This document shows positions 8,080 through 15,503 of a stretch of DNA of 30,871 nt, piece after piece. Below the pieces are notes generated by a model. The model was not told the DNA's origin. It saw only the letters and a list, made by a program, of their open reading frames with translations, and searched no databases. This DNA is from an uncultured Duncaniella sp. (lineage in GTDB: Bacteria > Bacteroidota > Bacteroidia > Bacteroidales > Muribaculaceae): assembly GCA_910586305.1 (NCBI GenBank), contig CAJUGS010000035.1, positions 1 through 30,871 on the forward strand, given 5' to 3'. How positions within the stretch are numbered: the stretch's first letter is position 1; every line of letters starts with the position of its first letter. The translations under genes and the position numbers were made by a program.

Positions 8080-9198
8080 ATGAAGAAATTTTTACTCTCA
8101 GCCCTCGCGGCTATCTCGTGCGCAAGCATCGCCATGGCAGCAGAAGTGACTGTCGATTTCACCAATCCCGAAGCTCTCGGCGTGGCAAAACCCGCACCCG
8201 GCGAGGCTACTGTGACCGAAGGATTCACTTATGAGGGAGTCAAGGTAGTCATCACCCAGGGCAATGACCTCGGCAGCAACCAGGAGCTCAGATTCTTTGC
8301 CAACAACAACACAGGCGTCGTTGACTTCCGCACATCGGCCAACGGTGGCAAGAAAGGCCACAAGTTTGCCGTATCAATGACCGACGGCACCGCCATCACA
8401 TCCATCTCTTTCGATGGTAAGAACCTCAGCGCAACAGCCGAGCCCGGCACTCTCGACGGAATGACATGGACCGGCGAAGCTTCCACCGTTACCTTCACCA
8501 CCAACGGAGTCGTGAACCTCAACTCAATGACCGTAGCCACCGGCGGCTCGGGCGACACCCCCGTGACTCCCCCCGCCACTCCCGACGACCAGATCTATGC
8601 CGGCCTCATTGACAACTATACCGACTGGACTGTGGACGACGGCACACTTCCCGAGGGTCTTAGCTTCGTGTGGAGCTGGAACTCAAGCTACCAGTATGCC
8701 AAGGCTTCCGCATTCTACAAGCAGGCCTACGCCTCCCGCGCCACCCTCACCTCGCCCGAGATCGACCTCACCAACCGCGAGGAAATCTCTCTCAGCTTCG
8801 AGATGCTCGCCAACTACTTCAACGGAGGCATCTCACAGGCTTGCTCCGTGCTTCTGAGCGTAGACGGCGGTGAATTCACCCCCCTCACCATAGCCAACTG
8901 GGCCACCGATGACTTCAAGGCTCCCTGGACCGCCAACACCATCGACCTCAACGCCTATGCAGGCAAGAAGATCAAAGTGCAGTTTGTCTACACCTCCACC
9001 GCCGAGGCAGCAGGCACCTGGGAAATAAAGAACTTCATCGTGAAGGGCAAGCAGGTACAGACCGGCATCGCCGACATCGAGGCAGCCGACGCACCCGCCG
9101 AGTACTTCAACCTCCAGGGCGTACGCGTGGAGAACCCCTCCACAGGCATCTACCTCCGTCGCCAGGCCGGCAAGGTGACCAAGGTTATCATCCGATAA
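8080..9198 (+). CDS. Secreted protein with MAM-like/choice-of-anchor-J-type domain and C-terminal tail
   Basis: A 372-residue exported protein of unknown function. The first 21 residues (MKKFLLSALAAISCASIAMA) form a clear signal peptide, so the ATG at 8080 is chosen although the frame is open further upstream. Residues about 22-155 form a beta-rich domain. A TPVTPPATPDD linker near 163-173 leads into a second beta domain that resembles choice-of-anchor J/MAM-like jelly rolls (YTDWTVDDG..., LTSPEIDLTNREEISLSFEM, NTIDLNAYAGKKIKVQFVY). The last 30 residues carry the tail YFNLQGVRVENPSTGIYLRR...KVIIR, nearly the same as in the pectate-lyase-like protein at 22086. By family knowledge such tails resemble secretion/sorting signals of Bacteroidetes. 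It has its own promoter, and a 31-bp inverted repeat follows it. Confidence 0.75.
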   Translation: MKKFLLSALAAISCASIAMAAEVTVDFTNPEALGVAKPAPGEATVTEGFTYEGVKVVITQGNDLGSNQELRFFANNNTGVVDFRTSANGGKKGHKFAVSMTDGTAITSISFDGKNLSATAEPGTLDGMTWTGEASTVTFTTNGVVNLNSMTVATGGSGDTPVTPPATPDDQIYAGLIDNYTDWTVDDGTLPEGLSFVWSWNSSYQYAKASAFYKQAYASRATLTSPEIDLTNREEISLSFEMLANYFNGGISQACSVLLSVDGGEFTPLTIANWATDDFKAPWTANTIDLNAYAGKKIKVQFVYTSTAEAAGTWEIKNFIVKGKQVQTGIADIEAADAPAEYFNLQGVRVENPSTGIYLRRQAGKVTKVIIR

Positions 9199-9236
9199 TC
9201 ACGTCTGTATCAGCGAGTTCGATCAACGGACACTGA

Positions 9237-9342
9237 ACGATACGAATAACTGAAGAGACGAAAGATTCCATCTGCAGCCCACACCCGCCAGAGTGTCGGG
9301 AAGGCTCGGGAAATCTTTCGTCTCTTCAGTTATTCGTATCGT
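9237..9342. repeat. Long perfect inverted repeat (31-bp arms, 44-base loop)
   Basis: The arm at 9237-9267 (beginning ACGATACGAATAACTGAAGA) is the exact reverse complement of 9312-9342. The 44 bases between carry only short internal pairings. No T-run follows on either strand, so it is not a normal terminator. It lies 38 bases after the secreted-protein gene and 48 bases before the yceD promoter. No target-site duplication is visible. A cruciform, an RNase III-type hairpin at the 3' end of the upstream mRNA, or a MITE/REP-like element would all fit. Confidence 0.9.
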
Positions 9343-9389
9343 CCGATATCGTCCTCGGCTGTCACACCAATCAATTTTTTCGACAAAAT

Positions 9390-9420
9390 TTTGATAATCA
9401 AAAGAAATTGCATACCTTTG
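9390..9420 (+). promoter_or_regulatory. Promoter of the yceD-rpmF-fabH unit
   Basis: TTTG at 9390-9393, a 19-base spacer, and TACCTTTG at 9413-9420. The GTG start of yceD follows 26 bases later. Confidence 0.85.
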
Positions 9421-9445
9421 CACAGTTTTTTCAACCAATATTGTC

Positions 9446-10045
9446 GTGGGAAAATTTTCAGCATTCCGTCTCCAGCTCAAGACGATGCCCGAGGGAACTC
9501 ATGAATTTGAATATCACCTCGATAAGCAGTTCTTCGTCAATATGGAGAGCACGGACATACACGACGCCGATCTCGACGTCAAGCTCACGGTGACACACAA
9601 GCACGATATCTACAATCTTGCTTTTCATGTCACCGGGACTGTCACGCTCATCTGTGACCGTTGTCTCGACGACCTCATCCAACCGATCGACACCACGTAT
9701 GAAATCGCCGTCAAATTTGGCGACGACTATTCCGAGACAGACGATATGCTCGTCATTCCGGACAACGACCCCACCCTCAACGTGTCCTACATGATCTACG
9801 ACACAGCGTCGCTTGCCATTCCCATCAAGCACGTCCACCCCATGGGCAAATGCAACCGGGCAATGAGCGCACTGCTGCGCAAGCACCGCGCCGTCAAGAC
9901 CGGAGACGACGACGATGCCGAACTGACCGACCGCCTCATCGAAGAGATGGACACCATGGACAGCGCGGACGACACCGAAGCTCCCACCGACCCCCGCTGG
10001 GATGGCCTCAAAGGGCTGAAAATCGGCAATAACGAAGAAAACTGA
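9446..10045 (+). CDS. yceD: YceD family protein (DUF177), 23S rRNA accumulation / L32-linked
   Basis: A 199-residue protein of the YceD/DUF177 family, which in other bacteria and plastids is needed for normal 23S rRNA accumulation and is almost always encoded just before rpmF, as here. The CDRCL motif near residues 71-75 is the family signature, and a second Cys (GKCN) lies at about residue 135. The C-terminal 50 residues are acidic and low-complexity (EELTD-type), ending in DPRWDGLKGLKI, also typical. The start is a GTG at 9446, giving MGKFSAFRLQL, which matches the usual MGKF N-terminus of Bacteroidetes homologues. The first ATG, at 9485, would remove it. It probably acts in early 50S assembly. 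Confidence 0.9.
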   Translation: MGKFSAFRLQLKTMPEGTHEFEYHLDKQFFVNMESTDIHDADLDVKLTVTHKHDIYNLAFHVTGTVTLICDRCLDDLIQPIDTTYEIAVKFGDDYSETDDMLVIPDNDPTLNVSYMIYDTASLAIPIKHVHPMGKCNRAMSALLRKHRAVKTGDDDDAELTDRLIEEMDTMDSADDTEAPTDPRWDGLKGLKIGNNEEN

Positions 10046-10123
10046 CACTCACGGCCGCCCCGCAAGACAATCGCGCCGGGCATCCACATATATAGTAACA
10101 ACAAAAAAATCTAAAAATAAGTC

Positions 10124-10309
10124 ATGGCACATCCTAAACGAAAGCAATCCAAGACCCGCACAGCCAAGCGTCGCACCCACGACAAGGCAGTAGTTCCCAC
10201 CCTGGCTCTCTGCCCCAACTGCGGCTCCTGGCACCTCTATCACACCGTATGCGGCGAGTGCGGCTACTACCGCGGACGCATCGTGATCGAGAAGACCGCA
10301 GCCGTCTAA
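10124..10309 (+). CDS. rpmF: 50S ribosomal protein L32
   Basis: A small protein of the large ribosomal subunit. The 61-residue product begins MAHPKRKQSKTRTAKRR, the conserved basic N-terminus. It keeps four cysteines as CPNC (residues 30-33) and CGEC (43-46), so it is the zinc-binding form, which suggests no zinc-independent replacement is needed. It lies 78 bases after yceD with no promoter between, so it is co-transcribed. A 9-bp hairpin follows 23 bases after the stop and may set the 3' end or tune read-through into fabH. Confidence 0.98.
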   Translation: MAHPKRKQSKTRTAKRRTHDKAVVPTLALCPNCGSWHLYHTVCGECGYYRGRIVIEKTAAV

Positions 10310-10332
10310 AAAGTGAGGAGCACAAAGGTCAC

Positions 10333-10354
10333 CGGGACTGCCCAAGCAGTCCCG
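10333..10354 (+). terminator. Hairpin after rpmF (possible attenuator)
   Basis: CGGGACTGC (10333-10341) pairs perfectly with GCAGTCCCG (10346-10354) around a CCAA loop. No T-run follows, so full intrinsic termination is unlikely. A processing or partial-termination role between rpmF and fabH is more plausible. Confidence 0.4.
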
Positions 10355-10405
10355 CGCGCCTGAAGTCTTTCCGAACACACACCGAAATAACGGCAGCGTA
10401 CGGGT

Positions 10406-10514
10406 AGCGACGCGCTTCTGCGCGTCCGGCGACGACCAAGGCAACTCCCCACCCTCCCCCACAGGGAAAGAAGGAGACCGAGGAAGCCCGCCGGACGCGC
10501 AGAAGCGCGTCGCT
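10406..10514. repeat. Paired palindromic (BIME-like) inverted repeat
   Basis: The 26 bases at 10406-10431 are repeated exactly in reverse complement at 10489-10514, with 57 bases between. Each arm also contains its own hairpin, GACGCGC-TTCT-GCGCGTC (and its complement in the right arm). Two self-complementary units in opposite orientation are the layout of REP/BIME elements. It occupies most of the 250-base gap between rpmF and fabH. No transposase or RAYT gene is seen in the window. Confidence 0.85.
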
Positions 10515-10559
10515 GCAATCTCCCCCCCTGCCAGATTACTCTTCTTAAAGAAAAACACA

Positions 10560-11543
10560 ATGATTACAGCTCGCATCACAGGACTCGCGTCCTATGCACC
10601 AGACGACATACTCGACAATGAGATGCTCTCCAAGATAGTCGATACCAACGACGAGTGGATCACCACCCGCGTCGGCATCAAGGAGCGCCGCATACTCAAG
10701 GAACCCGGCAAGGGCTCCTCCTATCTCGGCATCAAGGCCGTGGAGAAACTGCTTGAGTCGACAGGCACCAAGCCCGAGGAAGTAGACCTCCTCATCTGCG
10801 CCACCTCCAACCCCGACTACCGCTTCCCCTCCACAGGCTCCATCATAGCCCACAACCTCAATATGACCAACGCCTACTCCTACGACATCCAGGCCGCCTG
10901 CGCCGGATTCCTGGTGGCCCTGGAGGACGGCTCTGCCTACATCCGCTCGGGTCTTCGCAAGAAGGTGGTCGTAGTGGCCGCCGAGAAGATGTCGTCAATG
11001 ACCAACTACACCGACCGCTCCACCTGTCCCCTCTTCGGCGACGGAGCCGGAGCAATGCTCCTCGAACCCACCGAGGACGGCACCGGTATCATCGAGGGCG
11101 TGTTCCACATCGACGGCAACGGCCTCGAGCATCTCTGGATGCCCGCCGGCGGCTCGGTGCTTCCCGCATCCCACGAGACCGTGGACGCACAGCAGCACTA
11201 TGTGATCCAGGACGGCCGCAACGTCTACAAGAACGCTGTCACCGATATGCTCGAATCATCGCTCGAGGTAATGGAGAAAGCCGGTGTCACTGTCGACGAC
11301 ATCGACTGGTTTGCCTCCCACCAGGCCAACCTCCGCATCATCGAGGCCGTGGGTTCACGCCTCGGCATTGACCCCTCCAAGGTGCTCGTGAATATCGAGA
11401 AATACGGCAACACCTCGGCAGCCTCGATACCCCTCTGTCTCGACGAGTATCGCGACAAGCTCAAGAAAGGCGACAAAATCGTGCTCACAGCCTTCGGAGC
11501 CGGATTCACCTGGGGCGCACTCTACATCATCTGGGACCTCTGA
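10560..11543 (+). CDS. fabH: 3-oxoacyl-ACP synthase III (KASIII)
   Basis: Starts fatty acid synthesis by condensing acetyl-CoA (or a branched acyl-CoA) with malonyl-ACP. The 327-residue product has the complete Cys-His-Asn triad: Cys114 in AACAGF, His254 in SHQANLRI, and Asn284 in YGNTSAAS. DEWITTRVGIKERR near residue 31 and the C-terminal GFTWGALYI are family hallmarks. Length is normal. It follows rpmF in the widespread yceD-rpmF-fabH order, but is separated by 250 bases containing a hairpin and a BIME-like repeat, so its expression may be partly uncoupled. I see no consensus promoter in that gap. Confidence 0.97.
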   Translation: MITARITGLASYAPDDILDNEMLSKIVDTNDEWITTRVGIKERRILKEPGKGSSYLGIKAVEKLLESTGTKPEEVDLLICATSNPDYRFPSTGSIIAHNLNMTNAYSYDIQAACAGFLVALEDGSAYIRSGLRKKVVVVAAEKMSSMTNYTDRSTCPLFGDGAGAMLLEPTEDGTGIIEGVFHIDGNGLEHLWMPAGGSVLPASHETVDAQQHYVIQDGRNVYKNAVTDMLESSLEVMEKAGVTVDDIDWFASHQANLRIIEAVGSRLGIDPSKVLVNIEKYGNTSAASIPLCLDEYRDKLKKGDKIVLTAFGAGFTWGALYIIWDL

Positions 11544-11573
11544 TCCTAAGGCCTGAACAACAACACATCCCGA

Positions 11574-11602
11574 CCACCCGCCCCACACTCAAGGGCGGGT
11601 GG
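11574..11602 (+). terminator. GC-rich hairpin after fabH
   Basis: CCACCCGCCC (11574-11583) pairs perfectly with GGGCGGGTGG (11593-11602) around a nine-base loop, 30 bases past the fabH stop. There is no T-run, so it may only slow or partly terminate transcription before era. Confidence 0.5.
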
Positions 11603-11681
11603 CGGTGTATCGGAAGAATGGGAACAACGCTAACTTTCCGTGAGTTCGGTTGTTTACACTTCAGACAGACAACTTAAAATT

Positions 11682-12566
11682 ATGGACCACAAATCAGGAT
11701 TTGTAAATATCGTGGGAAACCCCAATGTGGGAAAGTCCACGCTGATGAACGACCTCGTGGGTGAGCGCATAAGCATCATCACCTCCAAGGCACAGACCAC
11801 GCGCCACCGCATCATGGGCATAGTGAACACCCCCGACTACCAGATAGTCTTCTCCGATACTCCGGGTGTGCTCCAGCCAAAGTATAAACTCCAGGAGAGT
11901 ATGCTCAACTTCAGCGAGGGCGCGCTCGTCGACGCCGACATCCTCGTCTACGTTACCGACGTGGTGGAGGACCCCTCCAAGAACGCCGACTTCCTGGCCA
12001 AGGTGGCAAAAGAGAAAATCCCCGTCCTGCTTGTAATCAACAAGATCGACCTCGTGAAAGAGCAGGCTCAGCTCGAAGAACTCACCGACCGCTGGCACAC
12101 CATGCTCCCCAATGCCGAACTCTTCCCCGTGTCGGCCCTGGAACACTTCAATGTCGACAACCTCATGAAACGCATCGTGGAGCTACTGCCGGTGTCTCCC
12201 CCGTTCTTCGGCAAGGACGCCCTCACCGACAAGCCGGCCAGATTCTTTGTCACCGAAATCATACGCGAGAAGATTCTTCTCAACTATGACAAGGAGATCC
12301 CCTACTCCGTGGAGGTGATTGTAGAGAAATTCGAGGAAAAGGAAGGCTCCATCCACATCATGGCCGTCATCTATGTGGAACGCGACTCGCAGAAGGGCAT
12401 CATCATCGGACACCAGGGTTCCAAAATCAAAAAAGTGGGCACAGAGGCCCGAAAAGACATAGAGAAGTTCTTCGGAAAGAGCGTGTTCCTCGAACTGTTC
12501 GTCAAAGTCGAGCCAAACTGGCGAAACAGGGAGAACAAACTCAAATCATTCGGATACATCGAATAA
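11682..12566 (+). CDS. era: GTPase Era
   Basis: A GTP-binding protein that helps 16S rRNA maturation and 30S assembly at the 3' end of 16S rRNA. The 294-residue product has G1 GNPNVGKST, G3 DTPG and G4 NKID in the N-terminal GTPase domain. The C-terminal KH domain follows, with IIIGHQGSKIKKVG (GxxGxxG-type RNA-binding loop) and the family ending FVKVEPNWR. Length is standard. The frame opens at a GTG at 11640, but the ATG at 11682 gives the natural MDHKSGFVNIVG start. TAACTTTC at 11631-11638 is one base off a -7 box and may be a weak promoter. Confidence 0.97.
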   Translation: MDHKSGFVNIVGNPNVGKSTLMNDLVGERISIITSKAQTTRHRIMGIVNTPDYQIVFSDTPGVLQPKYKLQESMLNFSEGALVDADILVYVTDVVEDPSKNADFLAKVAKEKIPVLLVINKIDLVKEQAQLEELTDRWHTMLPNAELFPVSALEHFNVDNLMKRIVELLPVSPPFFGKDALTDKPARFFVTEIIREKILLNYDKEIPYSVEVIVEKFEEKEGSIHIMAVIYVERDSQKGIIIGHQGSKIKKVGTEARKDIEKFFGKSVFLELFVKVEPNWRNRENKLKSFGYIE

Positions 12567-12577
12567 TATATCCAATC

Positions 12578-12653
12578 CATAATTCTGGTGCATAATGCAT
12601 GGAATTGAGACGGGAACACCCCGCCAAAGTTCCAATTATGCACCAGAATTATG
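12578..12653. repeat. Inverted repeat between era and hflX (19-bp arms)
   Basis: The bases at 12578-12596 (core ATAATTCTGGTGCATAAT) are exactly reverse-complementary to 12635-12653. The 38-base loop holds a smaller GGAAC/GTTCC pairing (12613-12617 with 12628-12632). The arm is AT-rich and is followed by a further AATTATGCATT, so the element directly abuts the hflX -7 box. It differs in sequence from the two inverted repeats upstream. Confidence 0.85.
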
Positions 12654-12672
12654 AATTATGCATTAATATTTC

Positions 12673-12680
12673 TATCTTTG
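12673..12680 (+). promoter_or_regulatory. -7 element of hflX promoter
   Basis: TATCTTTG matches TAnnTTTG perfectly. The position 19 bases upstream holds TATG (12650-12653), a poor -33 that overlaps the end of the inverted repeat. The ATG at 12701 follows 20 bases later. Confidence 0.65.
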
Positions 12681-12700
12681 CGGATAAATTTGAATCGTTT

Positions 12701-13930
12701 ATGATTGACCATATACTCAACGAGGAAGTGACCGAGCGCGCTGTGCTCGTGGGTCTCATCAGCGAGCAGCAGAACGAGACAAAGGCCAGAGAGTATCTCG
12801 ACGAACTGGCTTTCCTCGCCGACACTGCCGGAGCCGAGACCGTCAGGACATTCCTTCAGAAACTCCCCTATCCCAACCCGCGCACCTATGTGGGCAAAGG
12901 CAAGCTTGACGAGATTCGCCTCTTCATCGAGGAGAACGACATAGGCATGGCCATATTCGACGACGAACTCACATCTAAGCAGGTGGTCAACATCGAGAGG
13001 GAGCTAAAGGTGAAAATCCTCGACCGCACAAGCCTCATCCTCGACATATTCGCAAAGCGCGCCCGCACAGCCAACGCAAAGACACAGGTGGAACTGGCAC
13101 AGTACCAGTATCTGCTTCCGCGACTCACACGAATGTGGACCCACCTCGAACGCCAGCGAGGCGGTATCGGTATGCGTGGCCCGGGCGAGACACAGATCGA
13201 GACCGACCGACGCATCATCCTCGACAAAATATCCCACCTCAAGGAGGAGCTAAGAAGCATAGACAAACAGAAGACCGTGCAGCGCAAGAACCGAGGGAAA
13301 CTCACACGCGTGGCCCTCGTGGGATATACCAACGCCGGCAAGTCGACACTCATGAACGTGCTGAGCAAGAGCGAGGTATTTGCCGAGAACAAGCTCTTCG
13401 CCACCCTCGACACGACTGTGCGCAAGGTGATAATCGACAATCTTCCATTCCTGCTCACCGACACAGTCGGATTCATACGCAAGCTCCCCACCCACCTGGT
13501 CGACTCGTTCAAGTCGACACTCGACGAGGTGAGAGAGGCCGACCTCCTGCTTCATGTCGTGGATATCTCACACCCCAACTTCGAGGAACAGATAGAAGTG
13601 GTCGACAAGACTCTTCGCGAAGTATGTGGCAGCGCGGAGAAGCCAATGATAATGGTGTTCAACAAGATTGACGCCTTCACACACACACCCAAGGACGAGG
13701 ACGATCTCACCCCGCGCACACGCGAGAACATATCGCTCGACGAACTCAAGCAGATGTGGATGACACGCCTGCCCCACGACTGCGTGTTCATCTCGGCAAA
13801 GACAGGCCGCAATATCGACGAGCTGAAACAGATGATATATCAGCGCGCCAAGGAGATTCACCTCACCCGTTTTCCCTACAACGACTTCCTCTTCCAGAAA
13901 TATGACGAGGAGCCGGAACTGCCGGAATGA
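12701..13930 (+). CDS. hflX: GTPase HflX
   Basis: A ribosome-associated GTPase that splits or rescues stalled 70S ribosomes under stress. The 409-residue product has the HflX N-terminal domain with the glycine-rich YVGKGKLDE and GGIGMRGPGETQIETDRR segments, a helical linker (about residues 165-195), and a G domain with GYTNAGKST (G1), DTVGFIRKLP (G3) and NKID (G4). The frame is open upstream to 12599, but that stretch is the inverted repeat and promoter. The ATG at 12701 lies just after the -7 box and gives a normal start. Its TGA overlaps the next ATG as ATGA, so the two genes are coupled. Confidence 0.95.
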   Translation: MIDHILNEEVTERAVLVGLISEQQNETKAREYLDELAFLADTAGAETVRTFLQKLPYPNPRTYVGKGKLDEIRLFIEENDIGMAIFDDELTSKQVVNIERELKVKILDRTSLILDIFAKRARTANAKTQVELAQYQYLLPRLTRMWTHLERQRGGIGMRGPGETQIETDRRIILDKISHLKEELRSIDKQKTVQRKNRGKLTRVALVGYTNAGKSTLMNVLSKSEVFAENKLFATLDTTVRKVIIDNLPFLLTDTVGFIRKLPTHLVDSFKSTLDEVREADLLLHVVDISHPNFEEQIEVVDKTLREVCGSAEKPMIMVFNKIDAFTHTPKDEDDLTPRTRENISLDELKQMWMTRLPHDCVFISAKTGRNIDELKQMIYQRAKEIHLTRFPYNDFLFQKYDEEPELPE

Positions 13931-14589
13931 AAGAGAAACTCCACAAGATATGGAACAGGCTGAAGCCTGACCGCCTCATAGAGCGTCCGCCCCTCATCTA
14001 CCGCGCCCTGTTTCCCGAGGCGATATGGCGCCACAAGAGGCGCGGACGCAAGACTGTGTATCTCACCTTCGACGACGGCCCCGTGCCCGAGGAAACCCCC
14101 TGGGTGCTCGACCTCCTGGACCGCGAAGGAGTGAAGGCCACCTTCTTCATGGTTGGCGACAATGTGCGCCGTCACCCCGAACTTCTCGAGGAGGTAAAAC
14201 GCCGCGGACACTCCTACGGCAACCACACAATGCACCATCTGCAGGGACTAAAGGAGGAAAACCACAAGTACTTCCGCGACATCAAGGAGGCCGAGAATCT
14301 AATCGATTCCACATTATTCCGTCCGCCCCACGGCATAATATGGCCGGGGCAGGCACGCCTCATCAAAAGGCACTACAATATAGTGATGTATGACATCGTC
14401 ACACGCGACTACTCACGCCGAGTGAACGGAGAGAGAGTGCTCAACAACGTGAAGCGGTATGCACGCAACGGAAGCATAATAGTGTTTCACGACTCGGCCA
14501 AAGCCCACAAGAATATGCGCTACGCCCTTCCGCTTGCCATACGCTGGCTGAAAGAGAACGGGTTTGATTTCGCACCGCTACCCATGTGA
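13927..14589 (+). CDS. Polysaccharide deacetylase (NodB fold)
   Basis: A carbohydrate esterase family 4-type deacetylase, probably acting on peptidoglycan or another N-acetylated glycan. The 220-residue product has the metal/catalytic motifs: TFDDGP (motif 1, near residues 47-52), GNHTMHH (motif 2, metal histidines), RPPHG (motif 3) and the C-terminal VFHDS (motif 5). I see no signal peptide; the N-terminus is basic (KEKLHKIWNRLKPDR). Either the protein stays inside or it is exported by a route not visible here. The substrate is unknown. The start overlaps the hflX stop (ATGA), and its own TGA overlaps the next start (TGATG), making a coupled hflX-deacetylase-queG run. Confidence 0.9.
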   Translation: MKEKLHKIWNRLKPDRLIERPPLIYRALFPEAIWRHKRRGRKTVYLTFDDGPVPEETPWVLDLLDREGVKATFFMVGDNVRRHPELLEEVKRRGHSYGNHTMHHLQGLKEENHKYFRDIKEAENLIDSTLFRPPHGIIWPGQARLIKRHYNIVMYDIVTRDYSRRVNGERVLNNVKRYARNGSIIVFHDSAKAHKNMRYALPLAIRWLKENGFDFAPLPM

Positions 14590-15503
14590 TGATGGATGCA
14601 GCAGAAGTAAAGGCCCTTCTGGCAAAGGCCGGAGCCACAGCCTGCGGGATAGCCCGCATTGAGCCTGTCGACCTGGCCGAAGAGGAGCTGTATGCACGCT
14701 GGCTCGCAGCCGGACGACACGGCGAAATGTCATATCTCGAAAAATACGCCGAAATACGCCGAGACCCCGAGCTCCTTCTTCCGGGAGCGCGGAGCATAGT
14801 GGTGGCCGCTTTCAACTACTATCACGCCAACAACGGATCACCGCTCCGCTGGGCCCGCTATGCGCTCGGACGAGACTATCATGAGGAGGTGAGGGAACGG
14901 CTTACAGGCGCAGCCTCGGAAATGGGAGGCGAATGGCGCGTGACAGTCGACACAGCACCGCTGCGCGAGCGCTACTGGGCCGTGAAAGCCGGAGTAGGCT
15001 TCATCGGGCTCAACGGAATGCTCATCGTACCCGGAGCAGGATCGTGGGTGGTGCTCGGAGAGATAGTAACCTCGCTCGAGCTTGCTCCCGACACTCCGAC
15101 AGCACATGGATGTGGCAACTGCGGACGCTGCATAGCATCATGTCCCGGCCACGCTCTCGACGGCTACGGCGGTCTTGACGCACGGAAATGCCGGTCGTAT
15201 CTCACAGTGGAGTATCGAGGAGAGAATCTGCCGGGACTCGACAAAAGGGTCTATGGCTGCGACATATGCCAGGAAGTGTGCCCGCACAACAGAGAAGCCG
15301 CCGAGTCGGACATCTTCATCCCGCGCAGTGAGCTGATGTCGCTCGCCACCGAGGATATTATAGAAATGGAACAGGGCGATTTCTCGCGCATATTCAGCCA
15401 CTCGGCCATCAAGCGCACAAAACTTTCAGGACTGCGACGCAACGCGTTGCGATGCACGGAACAGGGACGGGACACTCACACCGGGAACAACCCCGAGGCG
15501 TGA
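14589..15503 (+). CDS. queG: Epoxyqueuosine reductase
   Basis: Reduces epoxyqueuosine to queuosine in the wobble position of tRNAs, using cobalamin and two 4Fe-4S clusters. The 304-residue product has the N-terminal cobalamin-binding domain (RRDPELLLPGARSIVV, YARYALGRDYH-like region) and the double ferredoxin motif CGNCGRCIASCP and CDICQEVCPHN. FSHSAIKRTKLSGLRRNA is the conserved C-terminal segment. About 20 residues after that are not family-like and overlap tatD on the other strand. The ATG at 14589 is chosen because it overlaps the previous stop (TGATG); a GTG at 14586 or an ATG at 14592 is possible. Cobalamin dependence fits the adenosyltransferase nearby only loosely. Confidence 0.95.
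   Translation: MMDAAEVKALLAKAGATACGIARIEPVDLAEEELYARWLAAGRHGEMSYLEKYAEIRRDPELLLPGARSIVVAAFNYYHANNGSPLRWARYALGRDYHEEVRERLTGAASEMGGEWRVTVDTAPLRERYWAVKAGVGFIGLNGMLIVPGAGSWVVLGEIVTSLELAPDTPTAHGCGNCGRCIASCPGHALDGYGGLDARKCRSYLTVEYRGENLPGLDKRVYGCDICQEVCPHNREAAESDIFIPRSELMSLATEDIIEMEQGDFSRIFSHSAIKRTKLSGLRRNALRCTEQGRDTHTGNNPEA

Noticed and set aside
9232..9350. Invertible promoter flanked by the 31-bp repeats
   Set aside because: Only 44 bases lie between the arms, with no promoter inside, and the yceD promoter is outside; the loop is short for site-specific inversion.
10310..10559. A small gene between rpmF and fabH
   Set aside because: The gap is filled by a hairpin and the palindromic repeat; no frame with a start and credible codon use remains.
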